Source: Gammaproteobacteria bacterium (GTDB lineage: Bacteria; Pseudomonadota; Gammaproteobacteria; Tenderiales; Tenderiaceae). From it: a stretch of DNA of 64,000 nt. The position numbers and the translations under genes are program-made. The notes under the pieces are model-generated. The model was not told where the DNA came from and did not search any database. It worked only from the letters and a program-made list of their open reading frames with translations. Below, one piece after another: positions 1-8,802 of this stretch (positions are counted from its first letter, which is position 1; each line of letters begins with the position of its first letter). The stretch is from contig JACQEP010000021.1 of assembly GCA_016200485.1 (NCBI GenBank), forward strand, positions 1 to 64,000, given 5' to 3'.

Positions 1-183
1 CTCACGGCGCTCAAACAGAAACTCGCCCGCAATCGTCTGACTCACCCGTTATTCGATACGCCGTTGTTCACGCGCCACCTTGAGACGGCTTACCTCGCCA
101 TGTGGCAACGGCAGCAACAGGGGGCGGCGGCGGAGCATATTGCGGTTGCAGACTTATATCGGGAGGGTGAAAATCAATCGTAG
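1..183 (+). CDS. C-terminal end of a family 41 glycosyltransferase (SPINDLY/OGT-like), partial
   Basis: The reading frame is open from the first base and ends at TAG 181-183, giving 60 residues of C-terminus. The segments LTHPLFDT, FTRHLE and AMWQR match the end of bacterial TPR-containing O-GlcNAc-transferase-like proteins (GT41), which transfer sugars in the cytoplasm. The catalytic region and TPR repeats would lie to the left of the window. The stop codon is supplied by the first bases of a perfect 28-bp palindrome (180-207), so this repeat sits exactly at the gene end. The family is assigned from a short tail only. Confidence 0.6.
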   Translation, partial: LTALKQKLARNRLTHPLFDTPLFTRHLETAYLAMWQRQQQGAAAEHIAVADLYREGENQS

Positions 184-207
184 GGGCGATTCATGAATCG
201 CCCCTAC
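180..207. repeat. 28-bp perfect palindrome, copy 1 of 4
   Basis: Each half is GTAGGGGCGATTCA, joined directly to its complement. Other copies are at 18219, 26954 and 29539. This copy overlaps the stop codon of the preceding gene and could form a GC-rich hairpin at the mRNA 3' end. Confidence 0.85.
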
Positions 208-283
208 ATGAATGAGTATTTGCTGCGATGCGCATCGCAGCGCAGTGTGTTTTCATAGTGACCAAAAAATCCAGGGAGGGCAT

Positions 284-1129
284 ATGGCGAAGCCAAGTAC
301 AGTAAGAGGTCAATCGAGCCGATCACGCGTTATTGCAACGTTAAGTGAAGGTGCACAGGGCGCGGATGTCATCAAACTACAAAAACAGTTGAAGGTATTG
401 GGGTTTAACCCTGGTGCTGCCGATGGCGATTTTGGTCCGGCGACGACGGCGGCGTTGATTGCATTCCAGAAGAGTGAAGGTTTACTGGCCGATGGTATTG
501 CTGGTCCCAGGACGTTAGCGGCGCTTGGATTAAGCAAGGACGATGCCTTGCCGTCGGCCATTCCGAATGTGACGCCGCTGATTGTTTCGAAAATGTTTCC
601 GGCAACACCCGTCGATAACATCAAGGCCAATTTGCCGTTTGTGCTGGATGCGCTCGTGGATCAGGATTTGGCTGATAAACCGATGGTGCTGATGGCGCTG
701 GCGAGTATTCGTGCCGAGACCGAGAGTTTTGAACCGATCAGTGAGGGCCGATCCAAATTCAATACGTCACCCGGTGGACATCCGTTTGACCTTTACGACA
801 ACCGCCGCGATCTGGGCAATCAGGGGCAGGGCGATGGCGACCGTTACAAGGGGCGCGGTTTCATTCAATTAACCGGGCGTGCCAACTATCAGAAGTATGG
901 CAAGGCGATTGGTCTTGGTAATCAGCTTATCAACAAGCCGGAGCTTGCCAATGAGCCTGAAATCGCAGCGGCGCTGCTGGTGAGTTTTTTGAAGGACAAG
1001 GAGCGGGCGATCAAGGAAGCGCTGCTGGAACATGATCTGCGGTTGGCCCGGCGCCTGGTTAACGGCGGCAGTCATGGCCTGGATCGGTTTAGCGATACCT
1101 ATGAAAAAGGGGATCGACTAATCGCGTAG
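284..1129 (+). CDS. GH19 chitinase/lysozyme-like hydrolase with peptidoglycan-binding domain
   Basis: A 281-residue protein starting at ATG 284 after the strong ribosome site AGGGAGGG (273-280); the frame is open further upstream but that part looks untranslated. Residues about 25-90 form a PG_binding_1 repeat (GADVIKLQKQLKVLG, DGDFGPATTAALIAFQ). The rest is a glycoside hydrolase 19-type catalytic domain, with RAETESF carrying a candidate catalytic Glu and the family signature KGRGFIQLTGRANY. The combination is typical of endolysins and secreted muramidases that cut peptidoglycan. There is no signal peptide, and no holin or phage genes lie nearby, so it may be a domesticated phage lysin or an exported toxin. 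Family call is firm; role is inferred. Confidence 0.85.
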   Translation: MAKPSTVRGQSSRSRVIATLSEGAQGADVIKLQKQLKVLGFNPGAADGDFGPATTAALIAFQKSEGLLADGIAGPRTLAALGLSKDDALPSAIPNVTPLIVSKMFPATPVDNIKANLPFVLDALVDQDLADKPMVLMALASIRAETESFEPISEGRSKFNTSPGGHPFDLYDNRRDLGNQGQGDGDRYKGRGFIQLTGRANYQKYGKAIGLGNQLINKPELANEPEIAAALLVSFLKDKERAIKEALLEHDLRLARRLVNGGSHGLDRFSDTYEKGDRLIA

Positions 1130-1147
1130 TGCGAGGTTGGGGTAGGG

Positions 1148-1153
1148 TATAAT
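1148..1153 (+). promoter_or_regulatory. Candidate -10 box for uup
   Basis: A perfect TATAAT lies 31 bases before the uup start, in the context GGGTATAATTGCC. No good -35 box is seen 16-18 bases upstream. A short inverted repeat (TGCCGTTTTCAACGGCA) follows it in the leader. Confidence 0.4.
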
Positions 1154-1183
1154 TGCCGTTTTCAACGGCAGTCTCCTCACCTT

Positions 1184-3067
1184 ATGTCAATTCTTACTTT
1201 TCGGGATATTACGCTCGGTTTCGGTCACGTGCCATTGTTGGATCACGTCAGCTTTCAAATTGAACGTGGCGAGCGGCTGTGTCTGGTCGGCCGTAACGGT
1301 GCCGGTAAATCCACGCTCTTGAAACTGGTGTCGGGAGAAATTCTACCGGATACCGGTGAGATTGTGCGTGCACAAAATTTGCGCGTGGCACAGCTGGCAC
1401 AGGAAGTGCCGCAAGGCGTTGACGGGACGATTTATCACGTCGTTGCTGAAGGTTTGGGCAACGTGGGTACGCTGGTCGAACGCTATCATCGCCTGACGCT
1501 GGATCTGGCGGCCGGTGATTACTCCAAGCTTGATGATCTGGAGCGTTGCCAGCATGAGTTGGAAGCAGCAAATGGCTGGGTGTTGCAGCAGCGTGTTGAA
1601 GCGACGTTATCACGGCTAAATCTGAATCCTGATTTGGAACTGGCGAGCCTCTCCGGTGGTATGAAACGGCGCGTGATGTTGGCGCGTGCACTGGTGGTCG
1701 AGCCGGACCTGTTGTTGCTCGACGAGCCCACCAATCATCTTGATATCGATGCCATTCAATGGTTGGAAGAATTTTTACTCGGCTGGAATGGTAGTTTGCT
1801 GTTTATTACCCATGACCGTGCGTTTTTACAACGGTTAGCGACACGCATCATCGAGCTGGATCGCGGTCATCTCACCGATTTTCCCGGCGATTATCAGACC
1901 TATCTGGCGCGTAAAGAAGCATTGCTGGCCGCAGAAGAAACTCAAAATGCGCTGTTCGATAAAAAACTGGCGCAGGAAGAAGTCTGGATTCGGCAAGGCA
2001 TCAAGGCTCGCCGCACGCGCAATGAAGGCCGCGTTCGTGCCTTGGAACGCCTGCGCGTGGAGCGCTCAGATCGGCGTGAGCGTACCGGACAGGCGCGTAT
2101 CACCACGCAGGAAGCGCAACGCTCGGGCAAGATTGTGGTTGAGGCTGAGCACGTGAGTTTTAATTACGATGGCAAGACCGTTATCCGTGATTTGACGACG
2201 ACGATACTGCGTGGTGACAAAGTCGGCATCATCGGCCCCAATGGCGCGGGCAAGACTACCTTGTTGCGATTGTTGCTGGGCCAGCTTGTGCCCACCAGCG
2301 GCCAGATCAAACATGGCACTAATCTCGAAATTGCTTACTTCGATCAATATCGCGCCGTGCTTGATGAGGAAAAAACGGTACAGGAAAATCTCGATCATGG
2401 TCGTGACATGATCACCATCGGTGATGGTCAGCGTCATGTATTGAGTTATTTGCAGGATTTTCTTTTTGCACCGGAACGGGCGCGGCAGCCGGTGAAGGCC
2501 CTTTCCGGTGGCGAACGCAACCGCCTGTTACTGGCGCGCCTGTTTATCAAGCCCGCCAATGTGCTGGTGCTGGATGAACCGACCAATGATCTTGATGCCG
2601 ATACCTTGGAATTGCTCGAACAACGGGTCATTGAATACAACGGTACCGTATTGCTGGTCAGCCATGATCGTGCCTTTCTCGATAATGTAGCGACCAGCAC
2701 CCTGGTCTTTGAGGGGGATGGTGTGGTGAACGAATATGTGGGTGGGTATGAGGATTGGCTGCGCCAACGGCGGCAATCGACAGTAACGCCTGTGGTAGAA
2801 ACAAAATCGCCGGTTGTTGATACATCTGTTAAAGAAAAATCGAAGAAACTTTCCTACAAAGAACAGCGCGAGCTTGAAACCTTGCCGGTAACGATTGAGA
2901 CGCTGGAGCAGGAACGGGAACATTTGCAGGCGAGTATGGCTAGCGTCGATTTTTATCAACAGGACAAAACTAAAATTGCGCAGGTACAAACGCGTCTTGA
3001 GCAACTCGACCAGTTACTTGCCGGCGCCTATGCCAAGTGGGAAGCATTGGAATCCAAGCGCGGATAG
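1184..3067 (+). CDS. uup: ABC-F family ATPase Uup
   Basis: A 627-residue soluble protein with two ABC ATPase domains and no membrane segments. Walker A motifs are GRNGAGKST (about residue 37) and GPNGAGKTT (about 350). Signatures LSGGMKRR and LSGGERNR and Walker B LLLDEPTNHLD and LVLDEPTNDLD are all present. The linker between domains is Arg-rich. The last 80 or so residues form a charged coiled coil (KKLSYKEQRELE, TLEQEREHLQ), the mark of Uup among ABC-F proteins. Uup acts in the cytoplasm on ribosomes and DNA-related processes and limits transposon excision in E. coli. Start is ATG 1184; upstream Shine-Dalgarno is weak. Confidence 0.92.
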   Translation: MSILTFRDITLGFGHVPLLDHVSFQIERGERLCLVGRNGAGKSTLLKLVSGEILPDTGEIVRAQNLRVAQLAQEVPQGVDGTIYHVVAEGLGNVGTLVERYHRLTLDLAAGDYSKLDDLERCQHELEAANGWVLQQRVEATLSRLNLNPDLELASLSGGMKRRVMLARALVVEPDLLLLDEPTNHLDIDAIQWLEEFLLGWNGSLLFITHDRAFLQRLATRIIELDRGHLTDFPGDYQTYLARKEALLAAEETQNALFDKKLAQEEVWIRQGIKARRTRNEGRVRALERLRVERSDRRERTGQARITTQEAQRSGKIVVEAEHVSFNYDGKTVIRDLTTTILRGDKVGIIGPNGAGKTTLLRLLLGQLVPTSGQIKHGTNLEIAYFDQYRAVLDEEKTVQENLDHGRDMITIGDGQRHVLSYLQDFLFAPERARQPVKALSGGERNRLLLARLFIKPANVLVLDEPTNDLDADTLELLEQRVIEYNGTVLLVSHDRAFLDNVATSTLVFEGDGVVNEYVGGYEDWLRQRRQSTVTPVVETKSPVVDTSVKEKSKKLSYKEQRELETLPVTIETLEQEREHLQASMASVDFYQQDKTKIAQVQTRLEQLDQLLAGAYAKWEALESKRG

Positions 3068-3161
3068 TTGACGGATTCGTTCAGCAGACATTCATTTCCA
3101 GGGGTAGAGACTGTACTTAAGGGTGAATAACACCCATTTATGGAAAGAAGGGGAGAATGTC

Positions 3162-3551
3162 ATGAACAAGCACGTTATCTCTTTGGCTTTATTGGGGGGG
3201 ATGCTAACGACGCCCGCCTTTGCCGCCAGCGATGCCGAGCGCGCCATGATGGGCGCAATTATCGGTGGTGCCTTTGGGGCAGTGATTGGTGATGCCGCCG
3301 GTGGGCGAGATGGCGCCATTATGGGGAGTGCCATCGGTGCCGCGACGGGTACCGCCATTATTACCCGTGACAGTCGTGCTTCGGCGCCAGCACCAGTCTA
3401 TGTGGCGCGCAATGAGCCGGTCATTGTGTATCAAGAGTATAGATACCGTCATGAACATGTGTATTCTTATTACGAAGACTACGAAGAGCATCATGATCAC
3501 GGCTGGCATCATGGGCATCGAAAACATCGCCATCACCACGATGATGATTGA
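3162..3551 (+). CDS. Exported glycine-zipper protein with His-rich tail
   Basis: Starts at ATG 3162 behind AAGGGGAG (3148-3155); 129 residues. Residues 1-21 look like a signal peptide ending AFA. Residues about 30-65 carry a glycine-zipper pattern (GAIIGGAFGAVIGDAAGG, GSAIGAATGTAI), which forms membrane-associated helices in outer-membrane and periplasmic proteins. The C-terminus is rich in Tyr, Glu and above all His (HHDHGWHHGH and a final HHHDDD), which could bind Ni, Zn or Cu. Function is unknown; metal binding is inferred from composition only. The gene stands alone between uup and the cold-shock gene. Confidence 0.75.
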   Translation: MNKHVISLALLGGMLTTPAFAASDAERAMMGAIIGGAFGAVIGDAAGGRDGAIMGSAIGAATGTAIITRDSRASAPAPVYVARNEPVIVYQEYRYRHEHVYSYYEDYEEHHDHGWHHGHRKHRHHHDDD

Positions 3552-3904
3552 ACGTTAGTTTAAGGCGCCTCTGGTTAATTCGCTAAAGCAACGTCTGCGG
3601 CATGCGCTTCGTATAATCCCATGGGGGCGGAGCAGTTCTTGAAAGCGGTCTCCAAAAGCATCGCTGCTTGAGATGATTTTATAACACATTGATAAACAAT
3701 AATAATATTTATGTTATTGGTGTCAAGCATAGAAAATAAACGCTATTCCGCGGGTCAAAATATTTCGTTTTTTACTGGAATTAGGCTATAGTGCCAGCGT
3801 TGGCTGAAGTTGGCTGGCGGCGGTGGTTACTGGATATCCTCCGGTAATACTCCCCATGATGACTTCCTGTTGACGCTACGTTCAATTTTTTGAGGAATAC
3901 TTTT
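3552..3904 (+). promoter_or_regulatory. Gene-free stretch with decayed repeat and cold-shock gene leader
   Basis: Bases about 3572-3660 resemble one end of the inverted-repeat elements at 51550 and 55192 (GCCTCTGGTTAATTCGCT then AAAGCAACGTCTGC) but the far end has decayed. Bases 3661-3780 are AT-rich. A TATAGT at 3787-3792 could be a -10 box, giving an untranslated leader of about 105 bases before the cold-shock start, as long leaders are usual for cspA-type genes. TGAGGAA (3891-3897) is the ribosome site. The -35 region is poor. Confidence 0.4.
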
Positions 3905-4111
3905 GTGAGCATCGGTACTGTTAAATGGTTTAATGAATCCAAGGGCTTTGGTTTTATCTCTCCTAAAGATGGCGGTGACGACCTGTTCGTCCACTTCAGC
4001 GCCATCACCGGCGACGGTTTCAAAAAGTTGGCCGAAGGCCAAGTGGTGAGCTATGAAGTCGAGCGTGGCCCTAAGGGGCTGCAAGCTACCCGCGTAACTC
4101 CGCAAAGCTAA
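3905..4111 (+). CDS. Cold-shock domain protein (CspA family)
   Basis: A 68-residue OB-fold protein, the family's normal size, binding single-stranded RNA and DNA as an RNA chaperone in the cytoplasm. RNP1 is KGFGFI and RNP2 is DLFVHFS; the opening [15 protein letters not shown] is classic. GTG 3905 is chosen as start because it is 7 bases after TGAGGAA and gives the family's usual N-terminus; a TTG at 3890 in the same frame is unlikely. A long AT-rich leader upstream and a strong terminator downstream (4135) make it a single-gene unit. Which Csp paralogue it is cannot be told. Confidence 0.93.
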   Translation: MSIGTVKWFNESKGFGFISPKDGGDDLFVHFSAITGDGFKKLAEGQVVSYEVERGPKGLQATRVTPQS

Positions 4112-4134
4112 GGGTTCAGTAGAACCATTTAGAC

Positions 4135-4170
4135 AAAAACCCCGCCTATATGGCGGGGTTTTTTGTTTTT
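4135..4170 (+). terminator. Rho-independent terminator after cold-shock gene
   Basis: Stem AAAACCCCGCC / GGCGGGGTTTT with loop TATAT, followed by a T-rich run. It is 24 bases after the stop codon. Confidence 0.9.
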
Positions 4171-4196
4171 GGTGCTTAGTTTGTTAAAACCATGCA

Positions 4197-4263
4197 CCAC
4201 AGAGTACACAGAGAAATATTAGCGCCTAATCCAGGTCTTCGTATTCTCTGTGCCTCTGTAGTG
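4197..4263. repeat. Dispersed inverted repeat, CACAGAG family, copy 1
   Basis: The ends are CCACAGAGTACACAGAG and CTCTGTGCCTCTGTAGTG, roughly complementary and separated by about 30 bases. A second copy lies at 17297-17368 between apbC and dcd. It sits between the cold-shock gene and the convergent helicase gene. Confidence 0.7.
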
Positions 4264-4269
4264 ATTACT

Positions 4270-6171
4270 TTAGTCCTGCTTCGAACGCCGTTTTTCTTTA
4301 CCTTTATCACTGGCGCTGTGTTTATCCTTGCCGCCAAACTTCGGTTTACCAACAAACTTCGGTTTGCCACCAAACTTGGGTTTGTCGCCAAATTTAGGTT
4401 TATCGCCGGATTTTGGCTTGTCACCGAGTTTGAGTTTGGCACGTGGCGCAGCTTCGTTCTGATCAAGGCGAGTAAGGTTGAGTGGACGGCCAACGACCCG
4501 GGCGTTTTTCAAGGTTTGGAAAACATCACGCGGCATGTCTTGTGGCAGATCGACAGTGCTGTAATCATCATGAATCTCGATGCGACCGATAAATTCAGAG
4601 TCGATACCGGCTTCATTGGCAATCGCGCCGACGATGTTGCCAGGCGTGACCTTGTGGCGCAGGCCAACATCAAGGCGGTAACGCTCCATGCCTTCGTCAG
4701 ACGGGCGCTGGCTGCGCTTGGCGCCTGGTTTTTTGTTGTCCTTGCCAGGGCGATCACCACGTTCGAAGCGTCCTTGACGCTCGCGTTCCTGTCCTTGGCG
4801 CGGCGGCGGTGCTTTATCAATACGCGGCCTTGCAGCTTCTGCGGTCAGCAATAATGGTTCATCACCTTGCAGTAACTTGGCCAGCGCGGCGCCGATTTCC
4901 AGCGCCGGGATGTTATGTTCCTGCTGATATTGTTCCAGCAACTGAGAATACAGTCCCAAACCATCTTCTTGTGCCAGCGTATCGGTAATGCGTTGCTTGA
5001 AGCGGGCGATGCGGATGTCGTTGATCATTTCCGTCGACGGCATTTCCATCAAGGCAATGGTTTGCTTTGTTGCACGTTCGATGGTGCGCAGCATGTTGCG
5101 CTCGCGCGGTTCGACCAGCAGGATCGCTTCACCGCTGCGGCCAGCACGGCCGGTGCGGCCGATACGATGGACGTAAGGTTCGGTGTCGGAGGGAATGTCG
5201 TAATTAATGACGTGACTAATGCGTTCCACATCCAGACCACGCGCCGCAACGTCGGTGGCGACCAGTATGTCGAACTTGCCGGCTTTAAGATCTTCTACCG
5301 TGCGTTCACGCTGTTTCTGTGGGATGTCGCCATTGAGCGCAGTGGCGGAGTAACCGCGTGCCTCCAGTTTTTCCGCGAGCTCGATCGTCGCCGTCTTGGT
5401 GCGAACGAAGATGATCATGCCGTCAAAGGTTTCGGCTTCGAGGATGCGGGTCAGGGCATCGAGTTTGTGCTGTGCACTGACGAGCCAGTAACGCTGGCGG
5501 ATGGTCTCGGCAGTCGTGGTGCGGACCTTGATGGTGATTTCCTGCGGATCGCGCAAATGTTTCTGGGCGATGCGGCGCACCACCGAAGGCATGGTGGCTG
5601 AGAATAAAGCGATCTGCCGTTCTGACGGAGTTTGTTCCAGGATCCACTCCACGTCATCGATAAAGCCCATGCGCAACATCTCGTCGGCCTCGTCCAGCAC
5701 CAGGCAACGCAGGTCCTTGAGGTCCAGCGTGCCGCGGCGCATGTGGTCCATGACCCGGCCGGGGGTGCCGACCACGACATGGACGCCGCGCTTGAGGGCG
5801 CGAATCTGGCTGCTGTATTCCTGGCCGCCGTAAATCGGCAGCACATGGAAGCCCGGCAGATGGGTTGCGTAGCGCTGCATGGCCTCGGCCACTTGCAGGG
5901 CCAGCTCACGGGTTGGCGCTAGCACCAGTGCCTGGGGCCGGGTCAGTTTCAGGTCAATACGGGCCAGCACGGGCAAGGCGAAGGCCGCCGTCTTGCCGGT
6001 GCCGGTCTGGGCCTGGCCGAGTACGTCACGGCCATTCAGCAGCGGCGGGATGGTCAGGGCTTGGATGGGGGACGGAGTTTCATAGCCAACGTCGTTCAGT
6101 GCCTTAAGTAACGGCGCGGGCAGGCCAAGGTCGCCAAACGTGGCGGTGGCGGTGGTATCAGTGGATGGCAT
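4270..6171 (-). CDS. deaD: DEAD-box ATP-dependent RNA helicase DeaD/CsdA
   Basis: A 633-residue cytoplasmic helicase that unwinds RNA duplexes in ribosome assembly and mRNA decay. Motifs in order: Q-motif region PSPIQ, Walker A AQTGTGKTAA, PTRELA, DEADEML, SATMP, and the C-terminal RecA motif HRIGRTGRAGRSG. A DbpA-type RNA-binding domain follows (RYRLDVGLRHKVTPGNIVGA). The last 50 or so residues are low-complexity repeats of the form GDKPKFG/GGKPKF, a basic tail likely to add nonspecific RNA affinity. ATG 6171 (MPSTDTT) is chosen; the frame is open 61 codons further up but that part has no helicase homology. It faces the cold-shock gene, and both suit cold adaptation. Confidence 0.93.
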   Translation of the reverse strand: MPSTDTTATATFGDLGLPAPLLKALNDVGYETPSPIQALTIPPLLNGRDVLGQAQTGTGKTAAFALPVLARIDLKLTRPQALVLAPTRELALQVAEAMQRYATHLPGFHVLPIYGGQEYSSQIRALKRGVHVVVGTPGRVMDHMRRGTLDLKDLRCLVLDEADEMLRMGFIDDVEWILEQTPSERQIALFSATMPSVVRRIAQKHLRDPQEITIKVRTTTAETIRQRYWLVSAQHKLDALTRILEAETFDGMIIFVRTKTATIELAEKLEARGYSATALNGDIPQKQRERTVEDLKAGKFDILVATDVAARGLDVERISHVINYDIPSDTEPYVHRIGRTGRAGRSGEAILLVEPRERNMLRTIERATKQTIALMEMPSTEMINDIRIARFKQRITDTLAQEDGLGLYSQLLEQYQQEHNIPALEIGAALAKLLQGDEPLLLTAEAARPRIDKAPPPRQGQERERQGRFERGDRPGKDNKKPGAKRSQRPSDEGMERYRLDVGLRHKVTPGNIVGAIANEAGIDSEFIGRIEIHDDYSTVDLPQDMPRDVFQTLKNARVVGRPLNLTRLDQNEAAPRAKLKLGDKPKSGDKPKFGDKPKFGGKPKFVGKPKFGGKDKHSASDKGKEKRRSKQD

Positions 6172-6262
6172 TAAAGATGTACCTTTGGTAGATCTGACCG
6201 GCGGGGGGCGGGTCAGGGGAATTAAAACGCAAGTAATCTTATCAGATTTAAGGCTTTTTGGC

Positions 6263-6326
6263 GAGGTGGCCGTCCGAGGCGTGGAGCAGGGCCCCCGCGT
6301 CAGCGGGGATGCGACCCTCGGTGGGG
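6263..6326. repeat. Dispersed GC-rich hairpin repeat, inverted copy of the 59451-59562 family
   Basis: Contains CCGAGGCGTGGAGCAGGGCCC, shortened here to its core GAGCAGGGCCC, then GCGGGGATGCGACC. The reverse complement of the second unit at 59508-59562 reads almost the same. It lies between deaD and the DUF1841 gene. Confidence 0.65.
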
Positions 6327-6365
6327 CAGCAAACGTGAAGAAATGACGGAACAACGGAAGTCAGC

Positions 6366-6806
6366 TCAGCGTTGGTGCTCAGACAGCTGCTTAATTCGTT
6401 GCAGGTAGATGGCCTCGTCCGGCGCCTTGCCGTCACGTTGGGCTTGCCACAGGGTTTCGCCCAGGCAGTCCATGATCAGGTGCTCGGTTTGATGGGCGTC
6501 CTGGGTGCGGTGCAGGAGCTTTTGGTAGGCCTGACGAATGCCTGTGGGCCGGTCGGCGCCGAGCTGTTCATGGATGGCGATGTGCAGCCCCATGTGGAGG
6601 AAAGGATTGGTCTGTCCCATCTCCGGCGTGTAGTCCTTGTCCAGACCCTGTGCTTCATCTGCCAGCAGGGCGTGATATTCAGGATGCAGCGCCACGACGT
6701 CGGCGATCATGCGCTCCAAAGGCTCCATCGGTTGTTGTTGCAACTGTTTTTGCCAGCTCTGGAAATAGAAGCGGCGCAGTTGCTGGCGGTCTTGTCCGAA
6801 AAACAT
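6366..6806 (-). CDS. DUF1841 family protein
   Basis: A 146-residue soluble protein of unknown function, recognised by MFFGQDRQQLRRFYFQ, the segment TNPFLHMGLHIAIHEQ and MDCLGETLWQAQRDG, all typical of DUF1841 proteins in beta- and gammaproteobacteria. ATG 6806 gives the family's N-terminus; a TTG four codons upstream would overlap the nth stop. It lies 8 bases after nth in the same direction and is probably the last gene of the rnf-nth transcript. No catalytic motif can be assigned. Confidence 0.8.
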   Translation of the reverse strand: MFFGQDRQQLRRFYFQSWQKQLQQQPMEPLERMIADVVALHPEYHALLADEAQGLDKDYTPEMGQTNPFLHMGLHIAIHEQLGADRPTGIRQAYQKLLHRTQDAHQTEHLIMDCLGETLWQAQRDGKAPDEAIYLQRIKQLSEHQR

Positions 6807-6814
6807 ATTGGGTC

Positions 6815-7450
6815 TCAATCTTCTGTCTTGTGCTTATATTCGCACAAATCTTCAATCACGCAGGCACTGCATTTTGGTTTCCGTGCCTGGCAGATGTAGC
6901 GCCCGTGGAGGATTAGCCAATGATGGGCATCGTGCTTGAACTCATCCGGTACTACTTTGAGCAAGGCCTGCTCGACGGCGAGCGGTGTTTTGCCGGGTGC
7001 GAGGCCAATGCGGTTGGCGACGCGGAAGATATGGGTATCGACAGCAATGGTCGGTTCGCCGAAGGCGGTGTTGAGCACGACGTTCGCAGTCTTGCGGCCC
7101 ACCCCGGGCAGGGCTTCGAGTTCAGCCCGAGTGCGTGGCACTTCGCCGTGATGTTGATCGAGTAATAACTTGCAAGTCTTGATGATGTTGGTGGCCTTGC
7201 TGTTAAAGAGGCCGATGGTCTGGATGTATTTCTTTAATGTTGCTTCACCCAAATCGTAAATGGCCTGCGCGGTATTGGCGACGGGAAACAATTTGTCAGT
7301 GGCTTTGTTGACGCTTTTGTCCGTCGCTTGCGCCGAGAGCATGACCGCAATCAATAATTCAAACGGTGTGTTGTAGTTTAGTTCGGTGGTCGGCTTTGGA
7401 TTTTCGGCACGCAGGCGAGCAAAGATTTCACGTCGCTTTTTCGCGTTCAT
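6815..7450 (-). CDS. nth: Endonuclease III
   Basis: A 211-residue DNA glycosylase/AP lyase removing oxidised pyrimidines in base-excision repair. The helix-hairpin-helix LPGVGRKTAN carries the catalytic Lys, VDTHIFRVANR carries the catalytic Asp, and the [4Fe-4S] loop shows Cys-X6-Cys-X2-Cys-X5-Cys (CQARKPKCSACVIEDLC). Length equals the E. coli enzyme. It starts 11 bases after rnfE, the same order as rsxE-nth in E. coli, and is almost certainly cotranscribed with the Rnf genes. Confidence 0.96.
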   Translation of the reverse strand: MNAKKRREIFARLRAENPKPTTELNYNTPFELLIAVMLSAQATDKSVNKATDKLFPVANTAQAIYDLGEATLKKYIQTIGLFNSKATNIIKTCKLLLDQHHGEVPRTRAELEALPGVGRKTANVVLNTAFGEPTIAVDTHIFRVANRIGLAPGKTPLAVEQALLKVVPDEFKHDAHHWLILHGRYICQARKPKCSACVIEDLCEYKHKTED

Positions 7451-7461
7451 AGCCGAATTAG

Positions 7462-8163
7462 TTAATGCGCGCCTTGAGCGCTGCCGGGCAGCTCCGCAGT
7501 TTTTGTCACAACGCCAGCTTTGCGTTGCACAGAAGCATCAATGATGTTTTTAACCGCGATCAACAGGCCAAGACCGATGAAGGCGCCTGGCGGCAAAATG
7601 GCCAGCAAAAATCCACGGTAGTCTTCAATCACGGTCACCGTTAACCAACTGGCGGCATCACCAAACATGGTGCTGGCGTGGGCGAATAAGGTGCCGTGGC
7701 CAATCAGTTCGCGCAACGTGGCGAGGAAGATAAGTGCCGCGCCAAAACCTGCGCTCATGGTGAGGCCGTCGAGCATGGCGCGGCCAACGCTGGTTTTGGA
7801 GGCAAACGCCTCGGCGCGGCCGAGGACGATGCAGTTGGTGACGATCAGAGCGACAAAGATTCCCAGGATGGTGTAAAGCTCATGGAAGAAGGCATTCATC
7901 GCCATTTCGATGGCAGTGACGATGGAGGCGATGACCATGACGAACACAGGTATCCGGGTTTCGGGTTTGACGAAGTCGCGAATCAGTGAGATCGCGCCGT
8001 TGGTGAGGATCAGCGCCAGCATAGTGGCGGCGGCCATGCCGATGGCATTGACCATGGTGGTGCTGACGGCCAACACCGGACACATGCCCAGAATTTGTAC
8101 CAGGGCGGGGTTGTTGCTCCACAGCCCGTCACGAGTGATTTCAGCGTAAGTTTTATCCGCCAT
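7462..8163 (-). CDS. rnfE: Rnf electron transport complex subunit E
   Basis: A 233-residue integral membrane subunit of the ion-translocating ferredoxin:NAD oxidoreductase. About six hydrophobic helices; conserved MCPVLAVSTT near the N-terminus and GFGAALIFLATLREL. The N-terminal half is homologous to RnfA, as in the family. ATG 8163 follows AGGAGA on the minus strand and overlaps the end of rnfG by 11 bases, indicating translational coupling. The C-terminus is a short cytoplasmic tail. Confidence 0.94.
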   Translation of the reverse strand: MADKTYAEITRDGLWSNNPALVQILGMCPVLAVSTTMVNAIGMAAATMLALILTNGAISLIRDFVKPETRIPVFVMVIASIVTAIEMAMNAFFHELYTILGIFVALIVTNCIVLGRAEAFASKTSVGRAMLDGLTMSAGFGAALIFLATLRELIGHGTLFAHASTMFGDAASWLTVTVIEDYRGFLLAILPPGAFIGLGLLIAVKNIIDASVQRKAGVVTKTAELPGSAQGAH

Positions 8164-8797
8164 TTTGGATCTCCTGGCTGATGGCAGGCGCAAACAAGGC
8201 CTGCTTATTTGTCTCAAAATATCTTAACGTGTTATTAACCGCTTTGACTACCGCACGCGGAGTAATGGTGGCACCGGTAAATTGATCGAAGATACCGCCA
8301 TCTTTGCGCACATGCCAGCCGTGAGCGTCAGGATTGGACGGGCTTTTTCCGCGAAAGTTATTTATCCAATCCGATTTTCCGACTTCAATAAGGTCGCCGA
8401 GACCGGGAGTTTCTTTATGTTCCGTGACGCGAACGCCAGCGATGCGGCCATCGTAATAAATGGCAACCAGTAGGTTAATCGAACCGCTGTAACCATCGGG
8501 CGCAACGCTGGCGAGGATGGCGGCGACCGGCATGCCATGTTTGCGGGCGCGATAGACAGTGACCGGTTTGGCGGTGCCGAGCAGTTCTTTGGATTGCACC
8601 GTGATGGTGTCACTGTAGAGATCGTTGTCGTGTTGTTCTGGCGCAATCAGTTCGTGGAGTGATGCAATCAGTGCCGCCCGGTGATTGGCAGCGATTTGTT
8701 GCTTGGTGTTGTCATAGGTGACTGCGACCAATCCGGCGCTGGTGATGGCGAAGACACCCAGGATAGCGGCAGCGAGCATCATATTTTTAGTCGCCAT
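8153..8797 (-). CDS. rnfG: Rnf electron transport complex subunit G
   Basis: A 214-residue protein with one N-terminal membrane helix (residues about 7-27) and a periplasmic FMN-binding domain. FTGATITPRAV near residue 175 holds the threonine that carries covalent FMN in this family. GLGDLIEV and the KETPG segment are also conserved. It lies 5 bases after rnfD. It passes electrons within the Rnf complex. Confidence 0.94.
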   Translation of the reverse strand: MATKNMMLAAAILGVFAITSAGLVAVTYDNTKQQIAANHRAALIASLHELIAPEQHDNDLYSDTITVQSKELLGTAKPVTVYRARKHGMPVAAILASVAPDGYSGSINLLVAIYYDGRIAGVRVTEHKETPGLGDLIEVGKSDWINNFRGKSPSNPDAHGWHVRKDGGIFDQFTGATITPRAVVKAVNNTLRYFETNKQALFAPAISQEIQNGG

Positions 8798-8802
8798 CGT
8801 GC

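Noticed and set aside
284-1129. Prophage signalled by the endolysin-like gene
   Set aside because: Flanked by a glycosyltransferase and uup with no other phage genes.
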